Origin: Brienomyrus brachyistius
Taxonomy: Eukaryota > Chordata > Actinopteri > Osteoglossiformes > Mormyridae
Assembly: GCF_023856365.1 (NCBI RefSeq)
Contig: NC_064548.1
Location: 5,556,642-5,620,641 of the forward strand
Direction of reading: 5' to 3'
DNA length: 64,000 bases
The notes beneath the pieces were generated by a model. That model searched no databases. It was given only the letters and a program-made list of their open reading frames with translations, and was not told the origin of the DNA. Shown piece after piece: positions 46,021 through 57,643 of the stretch. A program made the position numbers and the translations under genes. Positions within the stretch are counted from its first letter, which is position 1; each line of letters begins with the position of its first letter.

Positions 46021-46889
46021 TCCAGCACTAGCCTGGTCTGCTAATAAAGTGACCAGTGAGTGAATTTCAAAAGAAATGTATTTGTGGGCTGAGTTAATCT
46101 GTTTGCATCATCGGGGTCTGGAATGCACCATGTTTGTCCTACATTTGGCTCTCCCCTTCCATAACATGTTCACACAGGTTACTCCAAACTCCCAGCTCCG
46201 GTGCCTTCCAGCGGCAACGTGGAGTGAGCCCATCGCTGCCTCCCGGCAAACTGTATTTATTATATCAAATTGGATCAATTTACGCTGCTCCACACACCCC
46301 CTGAAATAGCACAGAGTGTGTTTGGCTCACGCTGTAATTGAAACCAGGGTGGGGGGGGGCGGCGGCGGCGATTTTCAGATTACCCACGTGAGTACAGGAT
46401 CAGGTGTGCCGCAGGAGGTGTCCTGCTGGAGACCGTATTGATCTGCGCCACCGAACGCGTCTCATGAAAATGGAGCGTTTAGCATAAAACAGGCCGAGGG
46501 ACGCACCGGCACGCTCCAGTCGCAGTAACTCCTTCCCGGGAGCAGACACACATGTCCCCTAGCTGCATCCATATCTGAATGCCAGCCTTGCTGAAGGCTG
46601 TTGGGCTCTGATTTGGTGTTTTTTGTTCTTCATAATGCACTTTATTTGTTGCTGCTATTGTGGGACAGTTGTGGTGTTTTGTTTGGTTGCCAGCCCATCA
46701 GTGTAAGTTTTCATATTATAATTGTTTATGTGTGGAGTCGGTATGCTCTAATGACGCTAAAATTATATTTCTCATTCTTTGGAATAGATTATTGTGTGGT
46801 AATATAGTGTTATACAGTAATATAGTATTATAGGTGCTACATATTGATGTACTGAAATATACCTACAGCTGTAGACTTGCATTGTCGCT

Positions 46890-48037
46890 GTAGATGTTGA
46901 TTGGAAGCGTGCTAATATAACACCCATGTTCAAAAAAGGGGATAGAAGTAATCCAGCAAGCTATAGGCCAGTCGGTTTAGCTAGCATTACTGGAAAAATA
47001 ATGAAGGCTATAATCCAAGTGAAAATGGTAGATTACCTGGATTCAAATAACATTCTGAGGGATAGCCAATATGGATTTAGGAGAGGTAGATCCTGTTTAA
47101 CAAATTTACTTGAGTTCTTTGAGGAAGCTACAAGAGAAATTGATCACAAAAAGGCCTACGATGTGATCTACTTAGATTTCCAGAAGGCCTTTGATGTTGT
47201 CCCCTACAAACGGCTATTGCTTAAGCTCAAAGCTGCAGGGATTTTAGGAACTGTAGCAGCTTGGATCGAAAACTGGTTAACAGACAGGAAGCAGCGGGTA
47301 GTTATTAGAGCACAGTGTCACTGTGGGCCTGCGTTCATGGTGGGGTACCGCAGGGTTCCATTTTAGGGCCACTTTTGTTCCTAATTTACCTTAATGATAT
47401 TGACACCAACACGTACAGTAAACTGATTAAATTTGTAGATGACACCAAGGTGGGTGGTGTAGCGGATCTGATCTAGCAGCAGAGAGGCTACAATGGGATC
47501 TGGATTTAATTAGCGACTGGGCTGGTACCTGGCAGATGAAATTTAACAAAGATAAATGTAAGGTAATCCTTGCAGGGAGCTGAAATATAAAGTACAGATA
47601 TTGTATAGGTTCCATGGAAATAAAGGAAGCTGATTACGAGAAAGTTGTTGTTGTGTATGTTGATGCTTCCATGTCCCACTCTCGCCAGTGTGGGGAAGCA
47701 ATAAAAAAGGCCTATAGGATGTTGGGTTACATCTCTAGGTGTGTGGAGTTTAAGTCAAGGGAGGTGATACTACGATTATATAATTCCTTGGTTAGACCCC
47801 ACCTAGAATATTGTGTACAGGTCTGGTCACCATGCCTTAAGAAGGACATTCCTGCCTTGGAAAGGGTGTGTAGAGTATGGAATAGTCTTCCTGCTAGTGT
47901 AGCACAAGCTAAAACCCTGGGGTCCTTTAAATCAGAGCTAGATAAGATTTTAACAACTCTTAGCTATTAGTCAAGTTCTCCCCAAAAGAGCTCGATGGGC
48001 CGAATGGCTCCTCTTTTGTAAATTTCTTATGTTCTGA
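46890..48037 (+). pseudogene. CR1/Jockey-like LINE reverse transcriptase fragment
   Basis: The first frame (46926-47366, with upstream DWKRANIT) has FKKGDRSNPASYRPVGLASI, YGFRRGRSCLTNLLEFFEE and YLDFQKAFDVVPYKRLLLKL, the latter holding the first catalytic Asp. KFVDDTKVGGV at about 47430 is the YxDD-like motif in a shifted frame. The second frame (47614-47970) has AIKKAYRMLGYISRCVEFKS and YNSLVRPHLEYCVQVWSP. Frameshifts and stops break it, and the endonuclease part is missing (5' truncation). The end GGGCCGAATGGCTCCTCTTT is near the element's 3' terminus. Confidence 0.88.
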
Positions 48038-48507
48038 ACTTAATAAGAAAATACCCACCTATACGTTTGTTTGTACTGTACTTTTCTTTTGTTTAATGTA
48101 TGTTCTTCATGTATTACTAGTATTCTTTTACTCTTTTTGCTTTAAGGTGACAGTGGTACGGGAAGATGAATCCAACTTCCATAAAATTTAACTTAGACAA
48201 AAGGTTTGTGGAACGGATTATTTACGTTAGTCGGGTACTGCTTTCACTGAGACATTGGTAAGAAAGAGGCTTTTTCACGGACATGGAATGGAAGGTGGCC
48301 CCAGCCAGCTGGAAGTGTAGCAGCTAACGATACGGGCTGACGGTCATAACACGGCTGGCGCCAGTCCCAGACGGAGTCCTGCCATTGTAACCGGAATCAC
48401 TTCCGTTAAAACATCCAGCAGGTTAGGGGACCTGTGGTGCTATGCCAATAGTAATCATCAGCATCATTGCTGGGAAAATAAATCATGCAGCAATTCTGGT
48501 GCCACAT

Positions 48508-48545
48508 AAAAACAAACAAACAAACAAACAAACAACAAACAAACA
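48508..48545. repeat. (AAAC)n microsatellite
   Basis: About nine AAAC units with one interruption. Confidence 0.9.
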
Positions 48546-51500
48546 CATGGCTATAAATGGTTTATGTATGACAGAGGCATATCGGCAGTGAGTTTTAAAA
48601 GTATTTCTTCACAAATGTATTTGTTCAAGCATGCTTATCATACTGATCACAGGCAATAATGATCAGCATGATTTGGGGGGGGGGGGTATTGGAAATGCAC
48701 ACATCTGCAAACATCTGGACACAAGGGGAAATTTTATTCCCCAAGCACATGCAGATATTCAAATCCCGGACCCAGGTTAAGAGGCATGAGAGCGAGGCTG
48801 GAACTTGTACTTGTGAGTCATCAGGACTCTTTCTAGAATAACTCAGAATCATTACAACGATTTATGATCTTTTGAGGGCATTTGAGCAAAGGCTGTTCAC
48901 CAGTTGGTTTATCATGTGTCACGCAAAAATGACACCCCTCCCCTCAATACTTAAGAAGAAACTGAGATAAGTGAGCGGAGATAATTGGACAGAAGGGCAG
49001 AGGATTGAGTATCCATGACCTTATCTCCAGTGATCTTAATGAAAGTCTACTGTACTGATTCCCGGCTGGCATTGAGGAGATGAGAGCTGGAAGGTAATGG
49101 GTGTTGACAACATTCGAGCGACTCAGAGTAAAGGACCTTCGTTGGCTAGCACTGATGTGGAATGGGAGAGCTTTCATGTTGCTGTGGCCTTTCTTTTTAT
49201 GCGGTGTCTTTTGTTCCACTTTGGATTGCAATCAATGTTTCTCGGCAAATTGGAAGTCCAGGAGGATTCCCAACTGCAATTTTCATTATATTCCCTTTAA
49301 AATAGGGGAAGGAAAAGCAAAGGGCAATCTGGGGCTATTTCTGCAAGCGAGGGTGCTTGTTTTGTTTTCTTCCGTTGTACAAGTGCAGGAATCTCTGACA
49401 GCTGCCTCTGAGCCCTCGCCAGGTATTCAAGCGGAATGACCCGTTCAGGACTAATGCAGATGCTTTATTGTGGATCTGAAACACAAACGCAGGGAAGGAA
49501 TTTCAGGCTTGATTGATCTCAAGCCCATCCATCACTTCTGGCCAGACTAGGGGACGGTTCGGCTTCCAGTTGCGCTGATTCACCACCATTATTTTGCTCG
49601 CTGCCCTTCACAGAGGAGACCATTTTTTGTTCTGTTTCTCTGTTGCTCAAAATAATAATCATTAAGAAACATTCGGAAATTGCGAAACCCATGAAAGCTG
49701 AATGAAACACATTTGTGTGCGACTCAGAAAAGGTGTAAAGGTGCTTTATTGTTTTCCGAAATTCACAGGTCGGATCGTAATGTAATGCATACGGCGAAAC
49801 GTATCGTCCGCCTGGCTGTAAGCGAAAGTCGATCATCGGTAATTCTGCACTTATGGCACCAAAGGTCCTGTCATATGTATAAAATACTGCATAATCAGAA
49901 CACTGTTTCCGGGGCTTAGTTATGATTATTTTCCTGGGTATTGTTCAGTCCATGGCCTGTTTAGTAGTCATATAAATAATGCACTTTTATGTTAAAGTGC
50001 TGTAGACTGTTCTGTACCGTGAATACAAAGAAGAATAGATCTAAGAGAGTGACAATGATCAGCTTAAAGGGGAAGTTTGTTTGTTTATATTGTGTGGTTT
50101 AGTTATTTTGTACAATAATTCACTCCTAGTTCTGTCTGGGATTGAATTTATTCCACTCTGCTGATTTTTACCTTGTGAGTCTTATTTAATAAAGCTCTTA
50201 GGTACACAGTCTTCTTATTGTTTAAGAGAACACCAACTGCTTATTAGTCTTAATTTGCCATATTACCAAAGATCCACGTGTAACCTTTTCAAACATATTT
50301 TCATTAGAGCAGAATAATGTAAATCAGTATAATAATAACAAGCAAACAAACTCCTCCTGTGAAACATAGTTAAGGGTTGATTGCATTGGATTTAGGGTTT
50401 AACATGGACCTCCGGCACTGCTCTGATAGCCTTGATTTAAATGTGCTTGCCCCACATTATGCAGGGCCTTATTGTCCCCTCGGTGGTCGTTCTTATGACT
50501 GGCAGACAATGGCAACGTTGCCTGTAGCACATAGGCATACACAAACAAAACCCGTTAGACGCAGAGGCTACATTCATGAAAAGATAATCGAGTCACTGCA
50601 GGTGTGCTTCCTTTGATGGCGAACATCAGTGTGTCTCCTAATTCGGGACGGTACTGTTTACATTCTGGTCTCAGCATGCTTAATTATCCCCTCTATTGTT
50701 GTGGGCCGATAACCGTGCTCCCGTAACGGCGCCGTGATTCTCCTGTGTTCTGTAATTATTCTCATCCTGTGATAGACGGGACTTCTCATCGTTCTCCAGA
50801 AATGCCGGCAATCTTGTTTCTGGCTTGCCCCACAACCCCTCTATATTTGTAAAAAGACCCCATATATTTGCTTGCTAATTACAGGCACTTCATGCTGCAC
50901 AACACTTTTCTTCTGTTTAGTCTTATTGGAAATGCCAAACTTACTGTAGAGTCTCAGGTGCGGTAATGTGCAAAATTCCCTCGGCGTGTTCCATTTAAAA
51001 TGACCCAAGAGTAGTAGGTGGGTTGGTCTGCTTGGATTTTTCTGGAATAGATTTGTATTCACAAAAGGAAAATGACCTATTCGTACTGGAGTGACTTTGA
51101 AAGGTGAGGCTAAGATGCTCCAGACCAAATGTCGTTGTTTTCTTTGTCCTCAAATATAGTGAATGTGTTATCCATGACTGCGGAGGGAGCTCTGGGAGTT
51201 CTGGGAATAACTCTCTCCTCTGCATTATTACGCTTAGATCATTTGCTTTGGATTAAGTTCTAATTGAATGAGCCGGTTTCAGGATAATTTAATAAAATTG
51301 TAACCCTGTAATCCTACATTTAGAAAAAATAAAACTTTTTTTTTTACCTGTAACCTTGCAGTTCTAATAACATCCAAATTGACTGATCAGTCAAGATCAA
51401 TTGCTCGATCGATAGATAGTATAATAATATTCATCCATGAAAGTTAAATTGAATGTAAAATGAGATGCTGACTGTAAGTTCGCTACAATCCTACACTGGA

Positions 51501-51900
51501 TCAGCAGGTATGGGAAATAAATATATGGATTTCTGGAGGATTGATTTATTAGAGCTCCATAGCACCACTTTTGTTTTTGTTTGGATTTTTCTCTTATTAT
51601 TATTAGTGTTCGTATTAGTATTAATCCCTAAACCAAAATTGGCAGCCTAAACCGTAAGACCTAGTCTGTATGTGTTATCTGTGTTTGGGTAGGTAAGACG
51701 CTCCCTTGCTGTCAGTTCAAAGTCAGTTCAAGATGATTATGCAGATGATTATGTTGAAAGGTCACAACACTAATTTTATGGCACTTGTATTGCCATATGT
51801 AATAAAAGTGAGCTTGACCTTCACGATGCATTTGATTCAGCACCTGGCACTACAATTAGACACTGCAATTGTCACTATTTCTCCTAAACCCAGTAATATG
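48546..51900. other. Intron sequence, nothing recognised
   Basis: AT-rich unique sequence with a G homopolymer near 48676-48686. Short open frames show no resemblance to any family I know and no splice-site context. Confidence 0.6.
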
Positions 51901-51959
51901 CCTGTATTAACAATATATTTGTACATTGAAGTTGCCTGTATGTTTTACACCGTGCACAG

Positions 51960-52190
51960 TTTGTGGAGTGTACGCTGCGAACTGATCCGGATGAGACGAA
52001 AATAGGGCCACAACGTGATTGGTCCGCACGCGGCAGGCAGTGGTGCGACGTGCAGCATCACCCAGGCAACGGCGAATGGCGAGCGTATCGGTCATGGCAT
52101 CGCACCACTGTGTGTACGCCGGTCCTCCGCTGCGGCAGCGCGGAAAGCCGGGGCTGTCAGGAAACGATATGGAGGGCATCTGTACCCACG
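51960..52190. other. CpG-rich patch in intron p-q
   Basis: Many CpG dinucleotides (GCTGCGGCAGCGCGGAAAGC, ACGCGGCAGGCAGTGGTGCG) stand out against the AT-rich surroundings. Overlapping open frames of 60-90 codons exist in several frames without stop bias toward any one. It may be a transposon remnant or a regulatory patch. Confidence 0.35.
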
Positions 52191-52762
52191 GAGCATTTTA
52201 AAGCCAAATCTTACTGTTGAAACCTGCAGCAGTCAGAACATTATCTAAAAATAGTTGAACGTTTCCGCGATGACTGTTAGTGAAGGTGTTTCAGTAGACC
52301 ACTGTAACACAATGAATGCAGTTGGTACGTTTTGATGTGCGTATGTTCACTACACCCCTTTATCATGAACGTTGTAAAACAGAAACCTACCAGTGGCAAT
52401 GTTTAAAACCACTCAAAGCACATATTTGCATGGGGCTCTATGTTGGCCAGAAAGTTACTGCACTTTGGGGTCCAGCAAACCCACCCCTGCATATAACATC
52501 CAACGGCACATCTGTATATATGCTTAACCCTTCTAACCTTAGTGCCTTTTTTCAAAGACTCAATTTTGGAGTGGAAATGTGAAAAGAGTACAAGTATAGA
52601 ATATTTTTATTGTGATACACATACGACGACACTCTGCCTGTCTCCACCAATGCTACGTATTATATTAAATAAATAATGTAATTATATAGCTGGATAGTGA
52701 CCTGAATTGTAGTAGAACAATCATATAATGGCTTTATAAACATCACCTGCTCCCTCGCACAG

Positions 52763-52963
52763 GCAAATGCATCAGTAAGAACTGGGTATGTGATGGCGAC
52801 CAGGACTGTGAGGATCGATCGGACGAGAAGGATTGCGGGGTGTCCGTCTGCAAGCCCCCCAAGTACCCCTGTGTCAACGACACCAGCATCTGTCTTCCAC
52901 CGGAGCGTGTCTGCGATGGGAGGAGCGACTGTGCAGACCAATCAGACGAGGGGCCTTCCTGCG
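52763..52963 (+). CDS. lrp1b: lrp1b exon (q): rest of class A repeat 7 and repeat 8
   Basis: The 201-bp exon is in phase 1 at both ends (acceptor CCCTCGCACAG, donor GTAAGA). It encodes [24 protein letters not shown], then [20 protein letters not shown] and [18 protein letters not shown]. With exon p it completes repeat 7, and repeat 8 closes the eight-repeat ligand-binding cluster II. NDT is a potential glycosylation site. Confidence 0.96.
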
Positions 52964-55900
52964 GTAAGATACATCGTGGGTAGAGCTGGGGCACAGTATA
53001 CTGGAGTCTCTGTCCATGGTTTGGTACCAGTCAAACAGATGGGATCTGCAGTGTTGACTAAAAGCACATTCCATTTCCTGACATTGTTGATTGGCTTGAA
53101 GATATTGTGTTAATAAATAGATGATGTTTCATCTGCTCATTTCCTGACCTCTGTTTGTAAACAATAGGCTCTTCCGACTTATCGCTGCTAGCACTCCCAG
53201 GCCATTAGCAGGAGTAGCGTTTCCTAGGCAACATAAAACGAGTCAATGTCACGGCTCGGATGCCGAGGTATGACCCGGGTCAGTTTTTCTAGGAAAACAA
53301 GCTGTTATCTGAGTGCAGTCTGAATGGTTATGGGTACCCCTTGTTTGGTGACACCGGAGAAGCGGTCTGTGATAGATTGTGTTTCCATTGGCCAGGAGGA
53401 CAAAAGAGGAATGGCCTGTCTGTGCAAACGAGACGAATGGCAACATTTTAGCGTCAAGTGGGTTTCAGTTTACAGTATGTGTCAGTAATGCAGTAAGGAC
53501 ACGATAAATACTTCATTTATTGAGTTTTGCAGGCAGCTTGGTAATTGCTACTGACTTATGCTGTGTAGTCATTTTCATGAACTTGAATTTATTGAACAAG
53601 AAGATTAATGCGCCCTGCTGATGATATAAAACATTTAGCTGTTTGTAGCAGTTCAGAATGAAATTCACTTGCAGCTAAGTAAAATCTTAAATAAAACAGT
53701 TTCTAACCATAGTGTGAGCTAATGTGTATAATACCTCAAAAACTTCTGTAATGATGTATGCACCGGTTTTTTACTGTTATTTTTCTTTGGCACACATTTA
53801 AGCGCTCATATCTTGCAGGCTGGAATAACAAATGTTATCATGCCAGTGGGAATAATATCTACGTTTTATCTGGCAAAATCCCCCTTCTGGTTGAGCAAGT
53901 TTACATGATGGAACAGCAAGAATTCCAGCCGGACAGGTTTGCATCCTGTTACGTTTCTCGATGTAATCCCTCTCCGAGAGACAGTCGTCAAACCACCTGG
54001 GTGTATCCCCATTCCACAAGACATGTCATTGGTCCCTTGATGATTCAAAACTGGTGATAATGCCGACGAGTAAATATGTCTGGTCAGAAAAATCTTTACT
54101 CATGGTAAACTAATACAAACTAAGTTCAGGAAGGTAATGGAACACAAATTCAGCCATTTTCCTTTTTCTTTCAGTCCTTGTTTGAAGGATAATGCTTTGA
54201 AAGTAATTATATGCAAATTTGCACATGTAGCAGACAGAAACTCTCAGCGTGGAACTATTCTGTTTGTATGATCCCACACGTGACTGAGGAGGAATATTAT
54301 GCAGTAGATGTGGGGAGTTTAAATCTGGAGATTCCAGACTATTGCATATCCTATACCAGGTTTGCCCCATTAATATCAATATCTAGGGGTTTTTTGTGCC
54401 ATATTTGTAACCTGGCTGGCTGTCGGTTCAGATCTTAACTAGCTGTCTCCAGAAAACAAGACTTTTCTGCGAGTTTGTAATGATAATGCATGTGCTTCAT
54501 TACTTTTGAGGCTTGGCTGGCTGTCATGCTGCGGTTACGTATGTGTGAGAACCTTTCAGATGAATTCAAATTCCCCTAGCAGGAGAAACGAAGTACGTAC
54601 CATTCCTGCCTATTACCGGCTAACAGGAGAATCTGCTCCTAATGGCCTCTACAAAGGTCTCTACAAATAAGTTAAAGCCAAACCTTCAACCCTGAAGAAG
54701 GGAGCACATGAACATGAGCTGGGATCCGGTTATGCATGTGCGTTTAAGGATTGGTTGACCCTCTGGTCTAGCCCAGATCTCTCCTTCTGCCAAACCCCCT
54801 CTAATGATCAGAGATACATCAGTCAGAGTTGCGCAGCTTAGCGGAATCCTAATTTCTCTGCAAAGCGTTGTGTCCCCAATCTCGCTGTTACTGCACAGGC
54901 TTATCTTTCAGCCATTGGCTTGCAACTAGTTTCATTTCATCTCTCCCCCCCCCCATCAGAAACCTCTCTGAATTAAAAGATGTTTTGTGGAAAGCTGATG
55001 CCATCTAACAAAGGTCCACAGTATCTGCTGTACCTACAAGACGTTTGGAATAATTTCACAAAAATGTCAATAACATGTCAAAAGGCCAGATCAGGCACAT
55101 GATTCAAAAAGCAGACATTTTTGATGCTTTACAGCTTCTCTATCCTTGATGTGTCACTGTTCTGTCATACATTAAAAAATAAAAAGAGAGAACGCACACA
55201 GCAGGGCTGAATGTGCTTGAATACCCCTGATTGTGCCGATTTTTAACTCGATCCGACTGCCTGGCTAATTATGATTGATTAATCTGCACCATGCAGAGAA
55301 ATGGGAAATTATCAGAAGAGTTTGAAAATAATGAGCATCATTCACAATGATGCTCAAAATGTTTCTAAAATGTTTTTGCCCCTTTCATTGAGAAGTAGTG
55401 TTTATTAGTTGTCAGATTTTGTAGAGCATGAAGTACAACCATAGTTTATTCTCGTTTACATTTTACAAAACAGTACATAACAATTGGGAATAGATTTTCT
55501 AAGATATGTGCACATGAAAGGATTTTCTTTTCACCATAATTAGTAGTTTAATGTTTAAAATTATATCGTATCCTTAAAACAGTTAGTTTAGCATGACTTC
55601 TTTTCTTTGATTTCTTCAATAAACATCTCATCTGTAAAATCAGTACCTCCACTGGCAGAGCTGTGACTCTGGGATGGTGTGGTGTGACATTGTTAGGGGG
55701 AGGGATTCATGGGGGATTGTGCAAGAAACACAAGTTAATCTCAGTCAGTATCAGGGAGACCGGACCACAACAAGCCGGAGACTGTAAGCAGAATCCTCAC
55801 CTGAAGCTGCATTATTGCCAATTGGATCATATCCCTGATGCAGTTAATATTCCTCGATGAACCCTAAGCACACATTGCCGGGTAGCAGAGCCGGTCCAGG

Positions 55901-57397
55901 AGGAAAATTCAATTCTTTCTCTTTACTGCGCTGAGAAATGTCTTAATAATGGGAAACCAAAGGATCTCGGTCCAGTCATTTTAGCCGATTTACTTCTCAT
56001 CTCACAGAGCTCGACTTTAATAAGCACAAGGTGCTATTGAGAGGAATTTTCTATTAAAGTTAGGGGAGGCAAATGGAGCGGGGCTGAGGGTGGGGGCCGG
56101 GGGGGCTTTCTTTTGTAAAACAGTCCTCTCAGGTTTATTAGACTTGCAGATTGTGTTTGGACACCCTGACGATAAAAGCGGTGTCATTGCAGTCAAGGCC
56201 TGGATTGTCTTTAAATAAAAGCCGAGCCACTCTGGGGCCCTGCTGTTTGCCACATAATTGGGGCTGACCTAGAATGTTCTTACTGTTTGGGAGTATTTCT
56301 CATTATTATTACTTTTTTATTCCCTTTTTCCGCGTGACGCGATAAGTTCAGAGATGGTCCTGGGAGTTAAAAATGATGCACCCCTCCTGAGACCTTCCGG
56401 TGCACAACTGCCGAACGTCCTCGCCTCATTATTAATAAGTAACTGTAGGGTATGTGATCTGTCTTGCAGTCACACTCTTTATGATGCTATTCTTGAACTT
56501 GTGGCGTAGATCTCATTGCCGGTGTGGCCTCTCCAGAGATTTCGGGGGGAGGAGGGATATAAGTTCTGGCCCGTGAGTCACATGTCCCTCACCCCCCGAA
56601 AGTGACTGGGGGTGAGGGGGTAGGGGGGCAGAGGTCTTCTGACAATTGAATGCGATTTTCCCAGAAGCTGAGTCATTCTCCGTCTTTGCAGAAATCTATT
56701 ATGCGGTTTTTGTATAAATGATTCATGCTGGGTATCGACGGTTAGCATCACTGACTTTTTGGAGCGATATGACTGCCGTTTGGCTCCAGAGTGGGGGCTA
56801 CGTCCCGAAGGGCGTCTGCGTGTTGCTGGAAGGATTCGCGTATGTTTAATGAGCAGCCATGCAAGTCACTGCAGTGCTTAATCAGTCGTGCACATTGTGC
56901 CAGATTCCCTGCTTATGCTTTTTAATGCAGCTCGTGATTACGTCATATAAGGTGCCGTGTCGTGGAAAACCCAGAAGCTGTCACTCCCAGGCCTGCACTG
57001 ATAGGTCAGAGCTCATGCCAACAGTTTTCGTGTCTCTTTGTGCTTCTGGGCTTCTCCTCCTTGGAATGCTGCTGTAAAATGATATGTTTGTGAGGCCCAT
57101 CTCTGCTGTCTTGGTGCCCACATTTCCTCACCAGTGAAAAGTGATCACAAATTCCCACCGTCACTCCAGGTAAAATCGGCCGCTGAACAGCAAAAGGGAT
57201 AATAAAAAGTTAGATGGCGGGGGGGGGGGGGCATGATGCCCTGACCTGCCCTTCCGCTGTATCAGCAGAGCAGGACACCTCGCATTCATCTGAAGCCTGT
57301 CCTGAAATGCCCCTTTTCTTCAGAAACAATATCTACCCCCCGCCCGCCATGATGGCCTGTCTCTGTTGAAGTGACTTTTTCCTTTGCTTCCTCCCAG
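52964..57397 (+). other. Intron q-r (4.4 kb)
   Basis: Unique sequence with C-run and G-run homopolymers (about 54945-54955 and 57219-57231). No transposon or gene was recognised. Confidence 0.75.
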
Positions 57398-57643
57398 ACG
57401 AGTGCGCCCTCACTAATGGCGGCTGCAGCCACCTGTGCGTTGTGGTCCCTGGGAAGGGTCTGGCCTGCTCCTGTCCACTGGGCCTCCGCCTGGGCCCGGA
57501 CAACCGCACCTGCGAGCTGGTGGATTACTGTGGCCGGCACCTGCGCTGCAGCCAGGTGTGCGAGCAGTACAAGACCACCGTCAAGTGCTCCTGCTACCCA
57601 GGCTGGCGCCTGGGGCCCGACGGCGAGGACTGCCACAGCACAG
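57398..57643 (+). CDS. lrp1b: lrp1b exon (r): two EGF-like modules
   Basis: The 246-bp exon is in phase 1 at both ends (acceptor CTTCCTCCCAG, donor GTACCC). The first module reads [20 protein letters not shown] through [16 protein letters not shown]. The second reads [20 protein letters not shown] then [22 protein letters not shown](R/K)CSQVCEQ matches LRP1B. The last ~33 exon bases, encoding [10 protein letters not shown], and the donor are the founder sequence of the tandem array that follows. The frame stays open 464 bp past the donor, to a stop at 58105-58107. Confidence 0.96.

Larger units (their letters stand above)
44349..46062 (+). mobile_element. Tc1-like element with secondary insertions
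   Basis: The left end CATTCACTGGTGACATTGCT and the right end, reverse complement CACTCACTGGTCACTTTATT, are the termini of a common fish Tc1 element, next to a TA-rich target. It starts within about ten bases of the neighbouring Tc1 derivative. Two foreign segments interrupt it, one near 44722-44832 and a larger one at about 44899-45341. Confidence 0.8.
43179..52762 (+). other. Intron p-q (9.6 kb), transposon-rich
   Basis: The largest intron in the window. Two Tc1-type elements (43535-46062), a LINE fragment (46890-48037), an (AAAC)n tract near 48508-48545 and a CpG-richer stretch at 51960-52190 are recognised. Between 48.1 and 51.9 kb I see only unique AT-rich sequence. Confidence 0.8.
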
